Under the pieces are notes generated by a model that searched no databases, was not told the DNA's origin, and saw nothing but the letters and a program-made list of their open reading frames with translations. A stretch of DNA of 64,000 nucleotides, taken from NCBI RefSeq assembly GCF_001949145.1, contig NW_019091410.1, forward strand, positions 136,089-200,088, given 5' to 3'. Position numbers and translations under genes: made by a program. Numbering within the stretch: the stretch's first letter is position 1; each line of letters starts with the position of its first letter. Source of the DNA: Acanthaster planci (lineage: Eukaryota > Echinodermata > Asteroidea > Valvatida > Acanthasteridae). Positions 22,133 through 53,800 of this stretch are shown in pieces.

Positions 22133-22475
22133 AATAAGCTTTTGCACGTTAAATTTGAAAGAAAATCTGGTACATCGAGTTACCGGTATTTGATGGCACA
22201 TAAACATAATTTGAATTCCCCAGACTAGAGACACTGTTGCTGTACGTCGTGATTCGGGGCAAGCTTTTGCATAGCGACCACCACCTCCAGAATGGACTGG
22301 TTCCTTTGTGCCCTTCTTATCCATTGAAAACAGTGTATTGGTGCAAGGTGTCTCTTAAGTAACTAAGCACAAGTGCCTTTAGTCTGGAGAAATCAAATTG
22401 TTATGTTCACATGCGTTTAAAGAACCCAGTGTACCAGATTGTTTTTTTTCAGATGGAACTCTCAAAAGGCTTATT
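22133..22475. mobile_element. AATAAGC-type MITE, copy 1
   Basis: Left end AATAAGCTTTTGCACGTTAA and right end AACTCTCAAAAGGCTTATT are imperfect inverted repeats. The body (AATTTGAATTCCCCAGACTA, GAATGGACTGGTTCCTTTGT) is shared with 27117-27630. Confidence 0.72.
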
Positions 22476-22624
22476 CAGTAGCTGTTTTCCCTTTCAGTTA
22501 CTTCAATGTAAACCTCAGTACTTTTGTATTCCATTCTGCCGCTTCAGATTGCCTGTATGTACTCTTGTAATCTTCGATTTGGCTTTTAACATGTGTAACT
22601 AATAGCATACTTATATTTGACTAT

Positions 22625-22630
22625 AATAAA
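22625..22630 (+). terminator. Candidate poly(A) signal for LMTK
   Basis: AATAAA hexamer on the plus strand, 5.4 kb after the LMTK stop. One of several such hexamers in AT-rich DNA, so weak evidence. Confidence 0.2.
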
Positions 22631-22730
22631 TGTATTTTTTCCAAAATTAAGCTGAAGAAAACCAAAATCTAGCAGCCAATGAAATAAATCTGCCAAAAGT
22701 CATAATTGCAAATTTTGAGAGTGAGCGGTG

Positions 22731-22736
22731 TTTATT
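22731..22736 (-). terminator. Candidate poly(A) signal for WDR13
   Basis: TTTATT on the plus strand is AATAAA on the minus strand, about 850 bp after the WDR13 stop. Plausible 3' UTR length, but unsupported otherwise. Confidence 0.25.
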
Positions 22737-23584
22737 TCCTTTGTGATGGAATACTGATCAATAGTATTACACTTGCTCATTACTGTATTAACCCTAACAG
22801 TCCTCAATCCTTCACCTGTTGGAGGACTGAGGACTGTTTGGGTTAATCCGAGCTTTCCTTTATGAAAACCATTTTCTACATGAAAGTAATACTTTTTTCG
22901 TAATTTGGGTCTGACCTGTAATAGGTTTTGTTACTGTGTACTCAATATACAAATACATTATACAGAACTACATGTAAATACAAGCAGATGTACACCAGAT
23001 CAAACACATTTAACTAAGGAATCACAAGATGGCCGAGTCTGGTGCCGGCCCCTTACCGGTTTTGATTTTTTTTTTATAAACATAGCACAAACACTTGCCC
23101 AATGACAGGCGTATTTCACAATGCACATTTCACAGTTGCTGTGCTTAGCAACAAAATTACCTGGGTGTGGATAGACATTTCCATTGGTACAAAGCCAAGT
23201 TAAGCCCATTTTTCCTCCGAGGTTAGTGTGCCTTTTACAGTGTGGGCAGCTTTACCTTCAGATTTTTTTTTCCCCCGTACTGAGATACATTATGCGACAA
23301 TCCACGATTTGGAATACAACTTCGGGAGGTTTGAAAGCTACTCCTTTTTCCTCAAACTTCTGTTTTGCGCATGTTCAAGAGATTCATCTCATGCTGAACG
23401 TTTTTGTGCTAATTTAACTGAAAATTAATCATGTACAATAACCAATGTACACATGTCATGGCTAGAAGTTGCCTCGTGTTGTGCACAGTGACTTGTTCAA
23501 ATAGGAACCTGCCTGATCTGACAGATTGTAGTTAGGGTGCATTTCCTAGTGTGTCCTGTCAATCCGATGCTCATTTATCATCTG

Positions 23585-41736
<18,152 letters not shown>

Positions 41737-41812
41737 ATGGAAGATGAGGATACTGGCTCGGTCGACATGACCAACTCTTGTATGGATTCAGAGCAGCAAA
41801 TTTATCCGTCCG
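41737..41812 (+). CDS. CYTH: Cytohesin exon 1
   Basis: ATG with A at -3 and G at +4, then acidic MEDED and ...QQIYPS with a split Asp. Donor GTAAGC. An in-frame ATG 15 bases upstream (41722) would add MVVGI. Confidence 0.85.
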
Positions 41813-44800
41813 GTAAGCCAATTTTGCCATTTCCGCTGGCTGTACAGCGTTGACTCAAGGTTTTGTTTGCGCTATCAAGTTAAATCTTTTGGCCTACCCA
41901 CGCTTCGCTGTGTTTACAGCTAGTGATGCTGTGCACATTTTCATATGATGAACTGTTGATCATGAATGAGTCAAGTTGATTCTTTAAAGCTCGAAACTGC
42001 CTAGGCTAAGGTTCATTGCTAAACCCATAGGCCTACAGGCACAATTGCAGAATACCCCGTCACTCACCTTACCCACCTCGTAGCCGCGGATACGGAGTCA
42101 GGCTTCCATCCACAACGCCGGCCCACTTTGTATCTGCATAGGCACTCCCCAGGACCCACATTGGACTTAGAAAATTCTTCCACCATCCCCATTCACTTTG
42201 CATTGCAGGATGCACAACTTAAGGCCCACTTCGTATTCCCTGTATCCATGTAGCCGCTCCCCGGGGCCCCGCATTGGACTTACAAAAATTTTAGTCTTCC
42301 CCGAGAGAGTTGTATGTAATTCAAGTGAGTGCTTCGTTCTCAAGAATGACTTCAATACTGTACACAACACGTACATGTTCCTTGAGGCTTGACGCAGCAA
42401 GGATAACCTCGCACCACAAATAGGGCTGTAGTGGCTCACTTTTACAATCTGCCTCTTATCTGGAGACAGATTGTAAAAGCGAGCCACTACAGCCCTATTT
42501 GTGGGGCTAGGATAACCCGGAAGTCGAACAACCTCCACTCGACTACGTAGCCATGGATTTTTAGGGGGGTGTTTGCGTGTGCGGGGGATTTTGCAATTAC
42601 ACCCCTTTACCTTGGTCTCTCTCGGTGGTGATACTGATTTACGTGTTTTCCTTCCTCATGTTGTGTCCATGCAGGCACTCCTCATATTTAATTTAATCCT
42701 AACCCCACATAATACTACAAATTACTACTTGTTGTAAAATGTAGTACTGAGCGCTGTCACTTGTAAGAGGACATGACTTTATTGTTCTGTGAAGCCATAA
42801 GATACAATAGATAAGACAATGTACCATACAGTGCTGTGGCACTGTGAATGCATGGCTTTATTGTTCTCCGTACAAGTAACAATGGAAGTGACCTAGCCAA
42901 AAGTAGTAATTTGTAGCGCTAGGTCCTTCAGGCTCAGACTATTACTTAGTATTTTGTAGTACTGTTTAGTGTAAGCCAAACAATATGCTTAGCGGTTGGG
43001 GTTAATAACTTAATGCTCCATGGTTTGTGTTCAGTAATTGCTAACTGATAAATACAAAACATGACCTGGAATAAGTTCCATACCACTTGACATTTTGTGC
43101 ACAAACATAGCAAACCTGGTCTGACAAATTCTGTTTTCTAAATGAAATGTTTTAATATTTTCCGTTCTAGATTTGACTCTTTCAGTCACACTCACAGTAT
43201 TCCTTTCTAATGGCTGGTGTACCACTGTAGGGACAAATCAGTGATGTCCTTTCAAGCTTGATGGAAATACGTACATGTGAAACGTGTTTGTCCTTTCTTG
43301 TGACTCTTGTCTTGCTTGCGTATGGAGCAACACTTCATTTAACGCAGTTAACTTGAACTTGCCGAATCGTTTGTCAAAGGTGACGGGCGCCAAAAATGTG
43401 GACCCCTAAATTTACAAACCGAATGGCCCAGCTCTGAATTGACCCCCTGTCACCACTGATGATTGGCTGCTGCCGAGTGCTGACTCCCCCTCCTTCCCCC
43501 TTCCCGGGAGTTCCGAGGAACTTTGTTCCCGTGCCTAGTGGTGCGCATGGGTTCAGTAGATATTTTCGGAATATCTGTCAGTGAAAAGTGACCGTCGTGT
43601 TCTTTTCCAAATTCCAGGGGTGTGATGTCTTGATAAATTTGTATTTGTACATTGAGATATTTGCAGCTTGAAGTTTTAATGTCAATGAATGATTACTAAT
43701 CATTCATTTTGTTGTCAATACAAAAGAATGTTTACTTGGCTACGGGTTTCTGAGTCATCCATTCCCTGCTTACAACATTTACAGTAGTTGCACAGTTGCT
43801 TTAATGAGCGGTCTGTCTTAACCTCATGGGTTCAAACCCTACTTAAGGAATCAGTTCAGTTTTTTTTTTCTTTTATTAAGTATCAATTTACAAAGATAAA
43901 ATCTTGCATTGAAATTTACTGGAATCCGTCCCAATGGTTTATCAAATATCTTGTTGCGGTAGTTATCAGAGCAATATTCTCTAGATCTCCATCATCTGGC
44001 ACAGTGCAAAGAGCAGAGGCCAAAAAAAAAAAATTAGTACCGGTAACACAAACCAGCACAGCAGTTTTATTTCCTCAATTAGTCAACCATTTGCTATTAA
44101 CAAACAAGATAGCTGTTTACAAACTGTACTTAAGGTTTTATGGTACTGGTTGCAATTTGTCAACTTTGTCTTTGCCCAATTATTTCTAAGAACTCTGAAG
44201 AGCTACTATGTAAACAATGTATTGGAGATTACTGGTGAATAAATGTCACAGTAACTTGTGTTTTCTCAAAATTTCTGTTTCAGTTTAGCCCTAAACAGTG
44301 GAAGTACATGTACATGTACATGTATGTGCAGTGTGTGCCTGGGTCTGTATCCATGGCCTGCTTGTGTACTGTATTTGAGAAACAGCAGACGATATCGTTT
44401 ACAAACAAGCTCCCCGGTATTGCTTGCAAGCAAACTTGTCCATGCATTCTGTGAAACTTGTGACCTTATAACCCGTTGTGTAAGTAATTTGAAGACTGGA
44501 AGTGTTTCATGTGTCTGAGGGGAATTGTCATTTTGGCCACTCGGAGTTTGACAGATGGGTGAAGTTATTAGGCTAGACAGACTTTTCTTAGAGCAGACCA
44601 ATATGGGCATAAGGTAAGATCCCAAGGGCTTTTTCAACAGGGATAGGTTTCCTAACTGTAGCCAGTTCGTGTTTCTACTTCGGTCATTGGTTGGGCATTT
44701 TTGTGATTGTCTTCGTGATGTTGTCCTGACCAAACTAGAACCGAAGTTTGGATTGGGCTATCGCTGATTCCAAATGTCGCAAGGCAGGAAGAAAAAATGA

Positions 44801-47800
44801 TATGTGTCAGCTAGAAGTTGGTAAAAAAAAGACTTTTCCTCACATTTTCAATGCATTTAATCATAGGATCGGGGAGGTTGATCTCGATAATAAAGTAACA
44901 TGTCAAGCAGGCACAATTCCAGAAATATTCTATTGTTGTATCACTAGGAAAAAAAATCAAACTTTGATAAACCCCTGCATTGTCAAGACAGTTGTGTACG
45001 AAGAGGTACATGTACATGTATATACATGTATGCATATAACCAACATCTCTCCATGCATAAAGTACCAGTTCACACCAGTATGTCTCCTCTTAGTGCATTC
45101 ATGTACCGTAGAATAGAAAGCAGTACAGCAAAAGGGTATGACATCATCACACCTCGGGGCTTTGTGACTGAGTGGAAGTCAGTCGACCGCTCTGCCATGC
45201 AAGACCGTAATCATATACAGTACGTAACTCGGGGAAATTTCTTCGCAAAGTGAAGAGACGCACGGTGTGAACACAGCTCAAATGATAAAACTGCGAAAAA
45301 TTGTTTAGTTCTTTAGTTCAGAGCACTGCTAGAGGCACAATGGACATGTACATGGAATTTCATGCTGTCGACTGATTGCTCGTAAACACTGTTGCAGTGC
45401 ACATGTATACATACATTTACATAGAGTCGACATTCGGTACAACAAAGGCGCAGACAGTGACTTTGTTATGTATGTAGCCATGGCTTTGTTATAACATAGG
45501 CGCAGACAATGACTTTGTTATGTATGTACCCATGGCTTTGTTGTCACAAAGGTGGAGGGACCGGACAAATTACTTTCTTTCGTACTCATGGTTTTGTTAT
45601 AAGAGGACGAGAAAAACGTAAGAATTGAAGAAATTGAAATTCTTGAAATCTGTATATGTACACTGTAACAGTGGTTTGTTATAACAGTAATCTTTTTAAC
45701 GAGAGTCAATTTTACTCTGTTATAACTAAAAATGCATCTTACTTCGCTAAAGAACAACTCGAAGAGTGCACCTTTTTGGCAATACATTGTGGGTGGATGC
45801 TGCATAATTATAACTTAAAATAAGTGGAAGTTTAAGTTTTCGTGTGTTTTCAACTGAGGCGTTCACTGTTTGTGTTAAGCTTCCCCATGGAACATTAACT
45901 TCAAATTTCCCCACCTTCACTCAGGGACATGTGTGGTGACACTTTCTGTAGTACATTGACTTTACTCTGAGCCAAACATGGTTGGATGCATCCTTAGAGG
46001 GTACTACTGACAGAACTGCAGCTGAACTTTTTTTTTGAGGGAGAGAGCTTAAACCTTCTGTCCACAACGCTGTTTCTTGGTGGCGCAGCGTGATCCCCCG
46101 GCATGCCTCCAACCAAAACAGAGGCCCTGTTTGTTCACTGGTTACTCTTGCTTGTGCTGAGGGCCTGTCAGTCATTGCCGGCAGGTACCACCCACTGACC
46201 AGGATGTTTGGCTCATCAGAGCCGGTCGGTCGAACTTGACTGCGTTTTGCAGCGTTGAACTTCCGAAAGTGAAATTCAGTGCACCCAAAGTACTTATAAC
46301 CCAATGTTGACTCAAGGAGGTGGCGTTCTGTGAAATTTGTTATTTCCTTTTCATTAGTAACGCCATGCTGAGATTTCACTTCTCTGTGTCGTTGGATTCT
46401 ATGAAACATCTTGATGGTGGACACAATCGTTTTGTAAACTTGATTTTTCTTGGTAAATTTATAGTAAATTGGCCATTATTGCCTTCCTGAGCAACTTCCA
46501 AAAATGTGCCATATGCATCCAAGTCCTGTGGATTTTTTCCAGGAAATTTGATAACCTGCAAAATAGCGGCTGGTGTCTTATTTCTTTCCGGAGAAGTTGG
46601 CCAGTGGACCTGTGATACTGTAATTTTATTGGTCTAGAATGGTCACATGCCATGATGTCATATTGTAAAAGTGAAGTATTGCTCATGATGTCGAAGATGA
46701 AGTTTTCTCGGTATTCACAATAATACAGAATAGTCAAAATTTGCAATTACTTGAACTTTCTCAATATGTCAGTGGTTGAGAATGAAACAAATACTGATTA
46801 CATGTACATCATGAATCCCAGTGGTCAGTTCAAAGGTGGAGGTAATGTTTTAGATGGCATGTTTGATTTTTATAAAGTGACCAAGTTTTCACCAAAATGA
46901 TGTCTGCGAAAATGACTAGATCTTGGTGTGCATGTAATGAAACAGTCATCTTTCTCCCTGTGTTGACATACTGGGTAAGCGCACATTTGTAACCAGTAAC
47001 CATTCCTCAGAATCCACAAGGAGGTTGTGAAGGATTTGACTGTACACATTCAAGGAGATACATGTCGCCGCCAAGCACTGTTACTTTACAAAGGGGATTG
47101 AAGTAAGTTTAGTTACGAAGAATGTGCCAAATCTTGTTAGGACTGAGTCAATTTGAATAATTCACTATTTGAATATTTAATTTGATCAAATATCCGAATA
47201 TTCGGTCGTAGTGAGTGTCAGATTGTTGATAAACAAACCATACACAAAATTAGTTGCAAGAGCATACACAATTGTACATTATAATCACTGTAATAGCTTC
47301 TTACGTCCAGGAGTATCTCCAGCCAACATTTAGCAAAATTTAAGACAAGCAATACTTCTTGCCCTGTTGAAAATTTCTGTTCCTTTTTTAATTTTTTAAT
47401 GAGTAATTTACTTTTTAATCGTTGTAAGATTTCTGTCGCTTTTCATTTGAATCTGCTTGAAACAAGCCTCCATTGTGCAACTTTTCTCATTTAAATTAAA
47501 ACAAAAGAAAATTCTCCCTTTTCATGAATGTTACATCTGCATAATTAAATTTGGAAAATAATATTGGAATATTCGATAATCGATCAAATATTCGGCACAG
47601 CCCTATTTGTTTTCTGCATGATTGTAGACTAGAGGAGCCGAGAATGTACCTTAGAAACAGGGGAGGGTTGGGCAAGGGAGATGTACTGGTCCGTCTATAT
47701 GTACAATTTTCCTTGATTTATGTATTTGTTAAGTAGTATTTGCAGACACATCTCATTGAGGAAATTATAATGATGCTTTTTTTAGATCGGGTAATCATTC

Positions 47801-50800
47801 AGGGTCAGGTTTAAACAGATATGAAAAAAAGTTATTGCGGAGTTGCAGACTTTTCCCACTTTGGAAATGCCAATAAAAAAAATCAGTAAATTGGATCTAA
47901 ATTCCACAAGTTCCGGCCAGACACACCTCGGGGAGCATTGGCTAGGGGGACTCAAAACCTCCAGTGTTGTGGGGAGGGTAGGGGAGGGTAACAGAACAGT
48001 CCCTGGGGCGTGTGCCCAGGCGTGGGGTCAGCTCCACTGATTAGTAGGGTCAGATCCCTAGGGAGGGGAGGGACTTGCAGGCAGAGCGCACACACTGCAG
48101 GGCCTGTGTACATCAGCACAGGATTGGGGGTCCCGGATTAGGAAGGAGTGTTGCAGGTGGGACCCACTCGGGTGTTTGTGGTTAGCCAAGGATCCCATCA
48201 CAAATGCCCTCTGTTGTGCACACAGGACACAAGTGCTTACTTGTAAAATGACTAAGGTTGACAGATTTGCTGGTGAGTTTGTTTGTATGGGAATACCTGA
48301 AAGGATGTCTCCTTGCTTCTGCAAGTTGACTTCCAAGTAGCATCAAAATTTGGCTGAAGTCACAGTTTTGTGGAATTAAGTTTACACAGCTGACTATGCC
48401 AAATAAAAAGAGGACTTTATGCAGTCATATTGAAGTACATACATGTACATGTACTCCGTACACTGTTACCCTTTCTTCAGTGCAAAAATGCAAATAAAAT
48501 TTTCATGGTAAACATTTGAAATTATGTGCATTTTATCATATCATGTTTATTCCTTGTTAACATTTTTCCAGTTCTTACAACGAACCTTTGCTATATTGTC
48601 TAGAAAGAAATAACTTTCTTGTTGATAGCATTATCCTGTATGTTATTAAAGTGTCTGGAATCTCGGTGGTATGCAAGGTTGCCACACAATTGAAAAGTTT
48701 GAAAAAGAACTGTGTTTTTGACAAGATGAGCTTAGGTTGCTTTATGATTTCAACCCTTTGCTTTGCTTTTCTGTTAAATTCAAAGAAAGTAGATAGAAAG
48801 TGAATTGATCAAATGCTTAAAAAAAAACCCAAACAACAGCATATATTGTTGCTCCCTGGGAAATCGCCATGGTAACTGTCTTCATTATTCCTCTTTCAAT
48901 TCCTCTTCTTGGCCCAGCCTTCAGTGACAAGAATGAGACCCTGGTTCATGTCTGGTAACTTGAGCCTGGCATTGGCAAACCTGGCCTGACAAATCTCGCC
49001 CGGGAGGCATTCACAAATGACAGGGCCCTGTTTTGAAAGTATTAAAATTATGCGGGTTGGGTTACTGAACCATAATGCCCCACGGGTGCCAATCTAAATT
49101 TCGGGCGCTCTCACCTGTCAGCGCATTGACGTGTGCATGGGAGTACTGTTCAGAAGCACAGGGGCAAGATGCAAGCAGTATCTATCAGTCTATAATGGAT
49201 ATACCTCTTAACATACAGATTTCCTCTCGGATTTAGTCTTTTAGCCACACCTGTGTCTGAGCGATTGTCACCTCTAGAGTGTCGTGGATAAATACATGTA
49301 CAAATCTTTTCCCTCCGAACCACAAGTGTCTTGTGTGTTCTTTGCACCGTGGAAGTGCGGGCATTGTGTTTGCGGCTTAAAGTTCGGCAGTCACATGGTC
49401 GCATATTTTGAAAACATAACAGAAACGACGGTTAGCAGTACTTTTGGCGCAATGGAAAGAACTCAGCCGTGCAAATTGAAAAGTAAGGTAGGAAGCGGTT
49501 TTGGTTCAACTCATCGAGCTGTTTGTTCGGAATGGGCAGAGGGAAGATGGTATCTTTTTGGATTGCTGAATGGATTGTGTCAGAGTGAACATGCACAACA
49601 TACCATGCACCTTGTGTTGAAATTTACAGTGCATGCACATACATGTACATTGTACATGCACATGTAGGCCTGTTGTGTACATGTACACATGCACATGTAG
49701 GCCTGTTGTGTACATGTACACATGCACATATAGGCCTGTTGTGTACATGTACACATGCACATGTAGGCCTGTTGTGTACATGTACACATGCACATGTAGG
49801 CCTGTTGTGTACATGTGTATGTACATGTACCGGTAGGTAACTATGCAAACTGTGTTCTTTTTGTTGTTTTTCATAAAGTGTACCGGTGCTTTGGAATGTC
49901 TTTTTCTAACTGTTTCGATGTGTACAGCAATGAATATTGCTACATGTACATGTGCATGTGTCCATTGTACTGTTGCACCAAAAATGTGTCTTAGGTACAT
50001 GTACATGTACATGTGGGTGATTCGATGAATTAGGGGTCCAACTTGGGGACATTTTGGTGTCCTGTTAGACGTGAAGCCAGTCAACTTTTCTTCATGTAAA
50101 ATTGTAACATTATCAAACATTGTGCAGATTGAACTGTATATTGTACAGGTCATAAACAATGTAATCCTGTTTGATCTACAGAATGTGAACAGTACTAATA
50201 TTAGTTCCATCCAGAAAAGCTGAATGGTTTCACCCGTAAGAGAACACCAAAATGTCCCCAAGTTGGACCTCTTATTTACATAATCACCCATGTGCATGTA
50301 CATATATGCTGTAATTTGTCTTGAAAGTCATGTTACATGAAAGCGTTTTTGCCAAATGAAAGGAACTCGGGAGACAGGTTGAATGCAGGTTATCTGTTGG
50401 TTCTGACACAACTTCAAAATCTGGTTGAGTTTGTCAGTAGACAATCCACCATGAAGAACTTGACACATTCTTTCAAAGTTGGGATTTGTTGGCAATGCTC
50501 AGACAGAGGATTCGAGATCAACTCGTTTACTTATTTTCTGTAGTTACTGCATTTGAATATACTAAAATTTGCAACATTAATGAAAGTAGATTAGAACAAT
50601 GATCAGGTCGCCCTCGCATGCATTGTGCGTTTTTTGTTTTGTTTTGTGTCTTTGGTTGCGGCCTGTGCCCAGTGCCGTCGGATTTCATAAAGTGACATCA
50701 TCTTTTACAGGTTATAGTCATGCTTTACTTGGTTAAATGAACTTGTCCTCTGAAACAGGATAGATGAAGGAAATGTGCATTGTGAGTCCTCGTACATCAA

Positions 50801-53800
50801 TGCTCACCGCCAATTTGCACTTGATGTCTCAAATTTCAAAAACTTAGAATCATACCAAGTTCCACACGTAAAGTTTGTTTAGTATAACTTGATATGTTTG
50901 TAAAATTGATGACACTTTTTTATCATTTTTTTTTTCTCTCTCAGATTCAAACTTCATTTTTCAGTCTGAAAATTTTTATGTGAATCCCTTAAAGTAATGT
51001 TTGGTAATTTGTGTAGAATTCGTGATATCAAAGTTCTACATGCTGGCCCAATTGTATTATGCCAAACAAAAAAATAGCTGTGTTTCCGGTTACTCGACTC
51101 AACCTAGAAAATCACACGCAACTTATATCTTTTGATTTGACAAATCAATAAAATATATACACTTATGGTGCCTTGCCCCAGCTTCTTTACTACTCAATCA
51201 CAGTGCTGATATGTAATATTGACGAGCACATGTACATTATTAATCTGACACTGACTTAGTACCTATTAGAAATATACACGCCCCCCCTCCAAAAAAAATA
51301 CAGATCATCATCCAACCCTAATCTTTTGGGCCATAAAAATTTAAAGTGAAAAAAATTATTTTACCCAACCAACCACCCTAATTTATTTTTCAGTGTAATA
51401 GGAAACAGAAATAATGTTTTGTTTGGCCACACAAGTACATGTGCACTGTCTCCATTGTAAACATGTATACATTGCATCATTGTCTTCATACTCTGTGTTT
51501 GTGTTTTTATTTCAGTCGAACTGTTATATGTATGTGCTGGTACCCTGTTATAAAAACAATTAGTTTACTGTACATGTAAATGACTGGGTACCAGCACACA
51601 CATGTACATATACATGTACATGTAGCTATTCTCAAACTTTCCCACCAGGCTATTGTGTTTTGGCACAGGAAGTACGTCCTTGCAAGTCTTTTCCTGGCAC
51701 GGAAACCTTTACGGATGCTAAGGCTAGGCGACAACTTAGGTCCAAAAAGATCTAATCGCAGGAGTTTATAAGGAAACTTTATTACACATTTATACCCAGC
51801 CCATCACCAGATCCACAGAATGAGGATTTAGTTAGTTTCTACAGTACCAGTCACAGAGGACGGTTTGCAAAGGATTTATGTCTGGATTACCGTACATGCA
51901 AGACACCACTTTCATGCAGTTTTGACTTCTTTCTCGTAGATTTGACACAGGAGGAGATCAAACTCCTGAACGACATCCGACGAGCCAAGCAACAGCTCCT
52001 GAGGGAAATCAAGGTAAGTTGCTCAGGAATTTGGTGTTTATTTCATCAGTCCGTCGACATTGGAACATTCAAAAAGACCTGTTTTAAACTGAGACTGGGA
52101 ATCTGTGTTTAATTTGATAAAAAACGTTTAGACCAACTGTCCCATAACCTTTCAATGTTCAGCCAACACTTCAGAGCTAGGCTCCCTACTACCTACCTCA
52201 GTGTTTACTTGTAATCATATATGCATGTATTTCACCAACAATGCTTGTGATTGGCTCAGTGTAAAACTTTACTTAGAGGGCATTCAAAATGTGCAAAATT
52301 TTTTCTTTAGATTTAATTCTCCCCCTCAAAAAGTAGATGGATGCAGGAAAAAAACCACTATGCAAGTAGGAGAACAGCATTCATTTTTATTGTTTAAAAG
52401 TGAATACCGGATCAAATCAGTCATATGTCAAACCTGGGGGGAAAAATGGGTTCCGAAAAACATTTAGGGAAATCTGTGAACATTTACTGAACTTCGATTA
52501 TTTTGTCTTAAATACTGGACAAGCTGGGTTCGAAAAATCACTGAACCAGTGCACGGACAGAGGCCAGTGATGGCCTCAGTCTTGCAGCATGGATACCAGT
52601 GTACATGTACATGTAAGCGGGGCAGTCATTTTGAAATTTCATTGCAAATTGTGTGAGCTTCATTTTCTTTGAGTTAAAAATGAGTGTATGGGCACTTGGA
52701 TGAGTCCAGAGTTGGACCAAGAGAGGGCGCAATTTTCCTAGCAACGGAGACTCCTTTGGTCATGTTGGTGGGAACTGCACTTCGCCGGTTCACAAAGAAC
52801 TATAAAATGCACGTGTCAGAGTCGCGTCACTTCCAACAAATGAACACTCCCCCATCAACATGGCTCTTGTGAGGGGGTGCTTCTGCTCACGGCGTATTAC
52901 TTACTAAACTTTTCAGACGGTTCAGTACGTTTAAACAGCTGGGTCATACGATAATCACTCAGGTTGCCATGTTAGTCTTGCGACTTGTGTGTGGGTTGAC
53001 CTGTTGAATTTGCAGCTTAGCAGTAGCCAACCACATTTATTCAAAATCTGCCAAGAAGTTGATATAAAAAGGTAAGAGCCCAGTTTTGTCAGCTTTCATT
53101 GGGCCGATGCTCGTTGGAGTTACCGGTACAAAGAGTGTGCTCTTGAGTTATCTGCAAAGTGGAGGAGTTTGGATGACGGAAAGCTCTGAGATGCATAAAA
53201 AGCCCACTATAAGATGTCTTTCCATTAAAATGCATTATACACAATTTCGCTAGGATGTGACTACACACTTATCATATCCAGAGAGGTTTATAACTACACT
53301 CAATCTGTATATCAGACCGTACATCAGACCGGTGCTTTATTCATATTACTGATAGACCGGGGCTCCGATTTCAGGAATGACACAACTGACCGCAGTGCCA
53401 CAACCGTTACTTACTGGAACATGTTATGAGACTGATGGTTACAAAGTGATTACGAACCTTTTTGTTAAACGTATGGTAAATGAAGGCATACACACGTTTA
53501 CAGAAGATATATCATACCACGTAACTCAAAAACAATGAACCTCGCACATGCACAATTTCCTTTTTTGCAAAAATATCGGAATTATTCGCAGATAAATTTA
53601 TCAAAAAACAACCAAATTAACACCACCACGCTGCCTGTCTTGCACTGGTATCGAGGCTGCAAGATTGAGTTTAAATCACTGGCCTCCTTCCAATGGTCCA
53701 GTAAGTGATTCGAATCTGGTGGAATTGTAAAATATTAGAATTTCTATGTGGTAAGGTATTAAAATTATTTTTCATTCAGAATTCATACCTTGTGCAAGGC

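Larger units (their letters stand above)
17173..23584. other. Convergent intergenic region between LMTK and WDR13
   Basis: Lies 3' of both genes. It holds the second copy of the stop-codon duplication, a repeat at 17812-17990, the large palindrome 19327-19619, MITEs at 19732-19959, 20011-20253 and 22133-22475, and a 63-bp tandem array at 20376-20545. Poly(A)-signal hexamers are at 22625 (plus) and 22731-22736 (minus). No protein-coding exon was recognised. It must include both 3' UTRs, whose ends cannot be fixed. Confidence 0.6.
41813..51939 (+). other. Cytohesin intron 1 (10.1 kb)
   Basis: Holds the 38-bp-arm hairpin (42414-42504), a GGGT MITE fragment (43394-43433), a 52-bp duplication (45447-45550) and a coding-like minus-strand stretch (45921-46559). 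It also holds an AT-rich foldback (47145-47612), a 33-bp array (49654-49818) and a GGGT MITE (50015-50289). The rest shows nothing recognised beyond dispersed TACATGTA words. Confidence 0.55.

Noticed and set aside
44266-44733. 155-aa minus-strand open frame
   Set aside because: No domain, no splice context, and it includes a TACATG run; likely chance.
49506-50303. 265-aa minus-strand open frame
   Set aside because: It runs through the 33-bp tandem array (period divisible by three) and a MITE; the peptide is a VHVYMYTTGL repeat, not a gene.
53640-53735. tRNA-like sequence with GATTCGAATCTGG
   Set aside because: A B-box-like string alone; no cloverleaf, A box or anticodon arm could be drawn.
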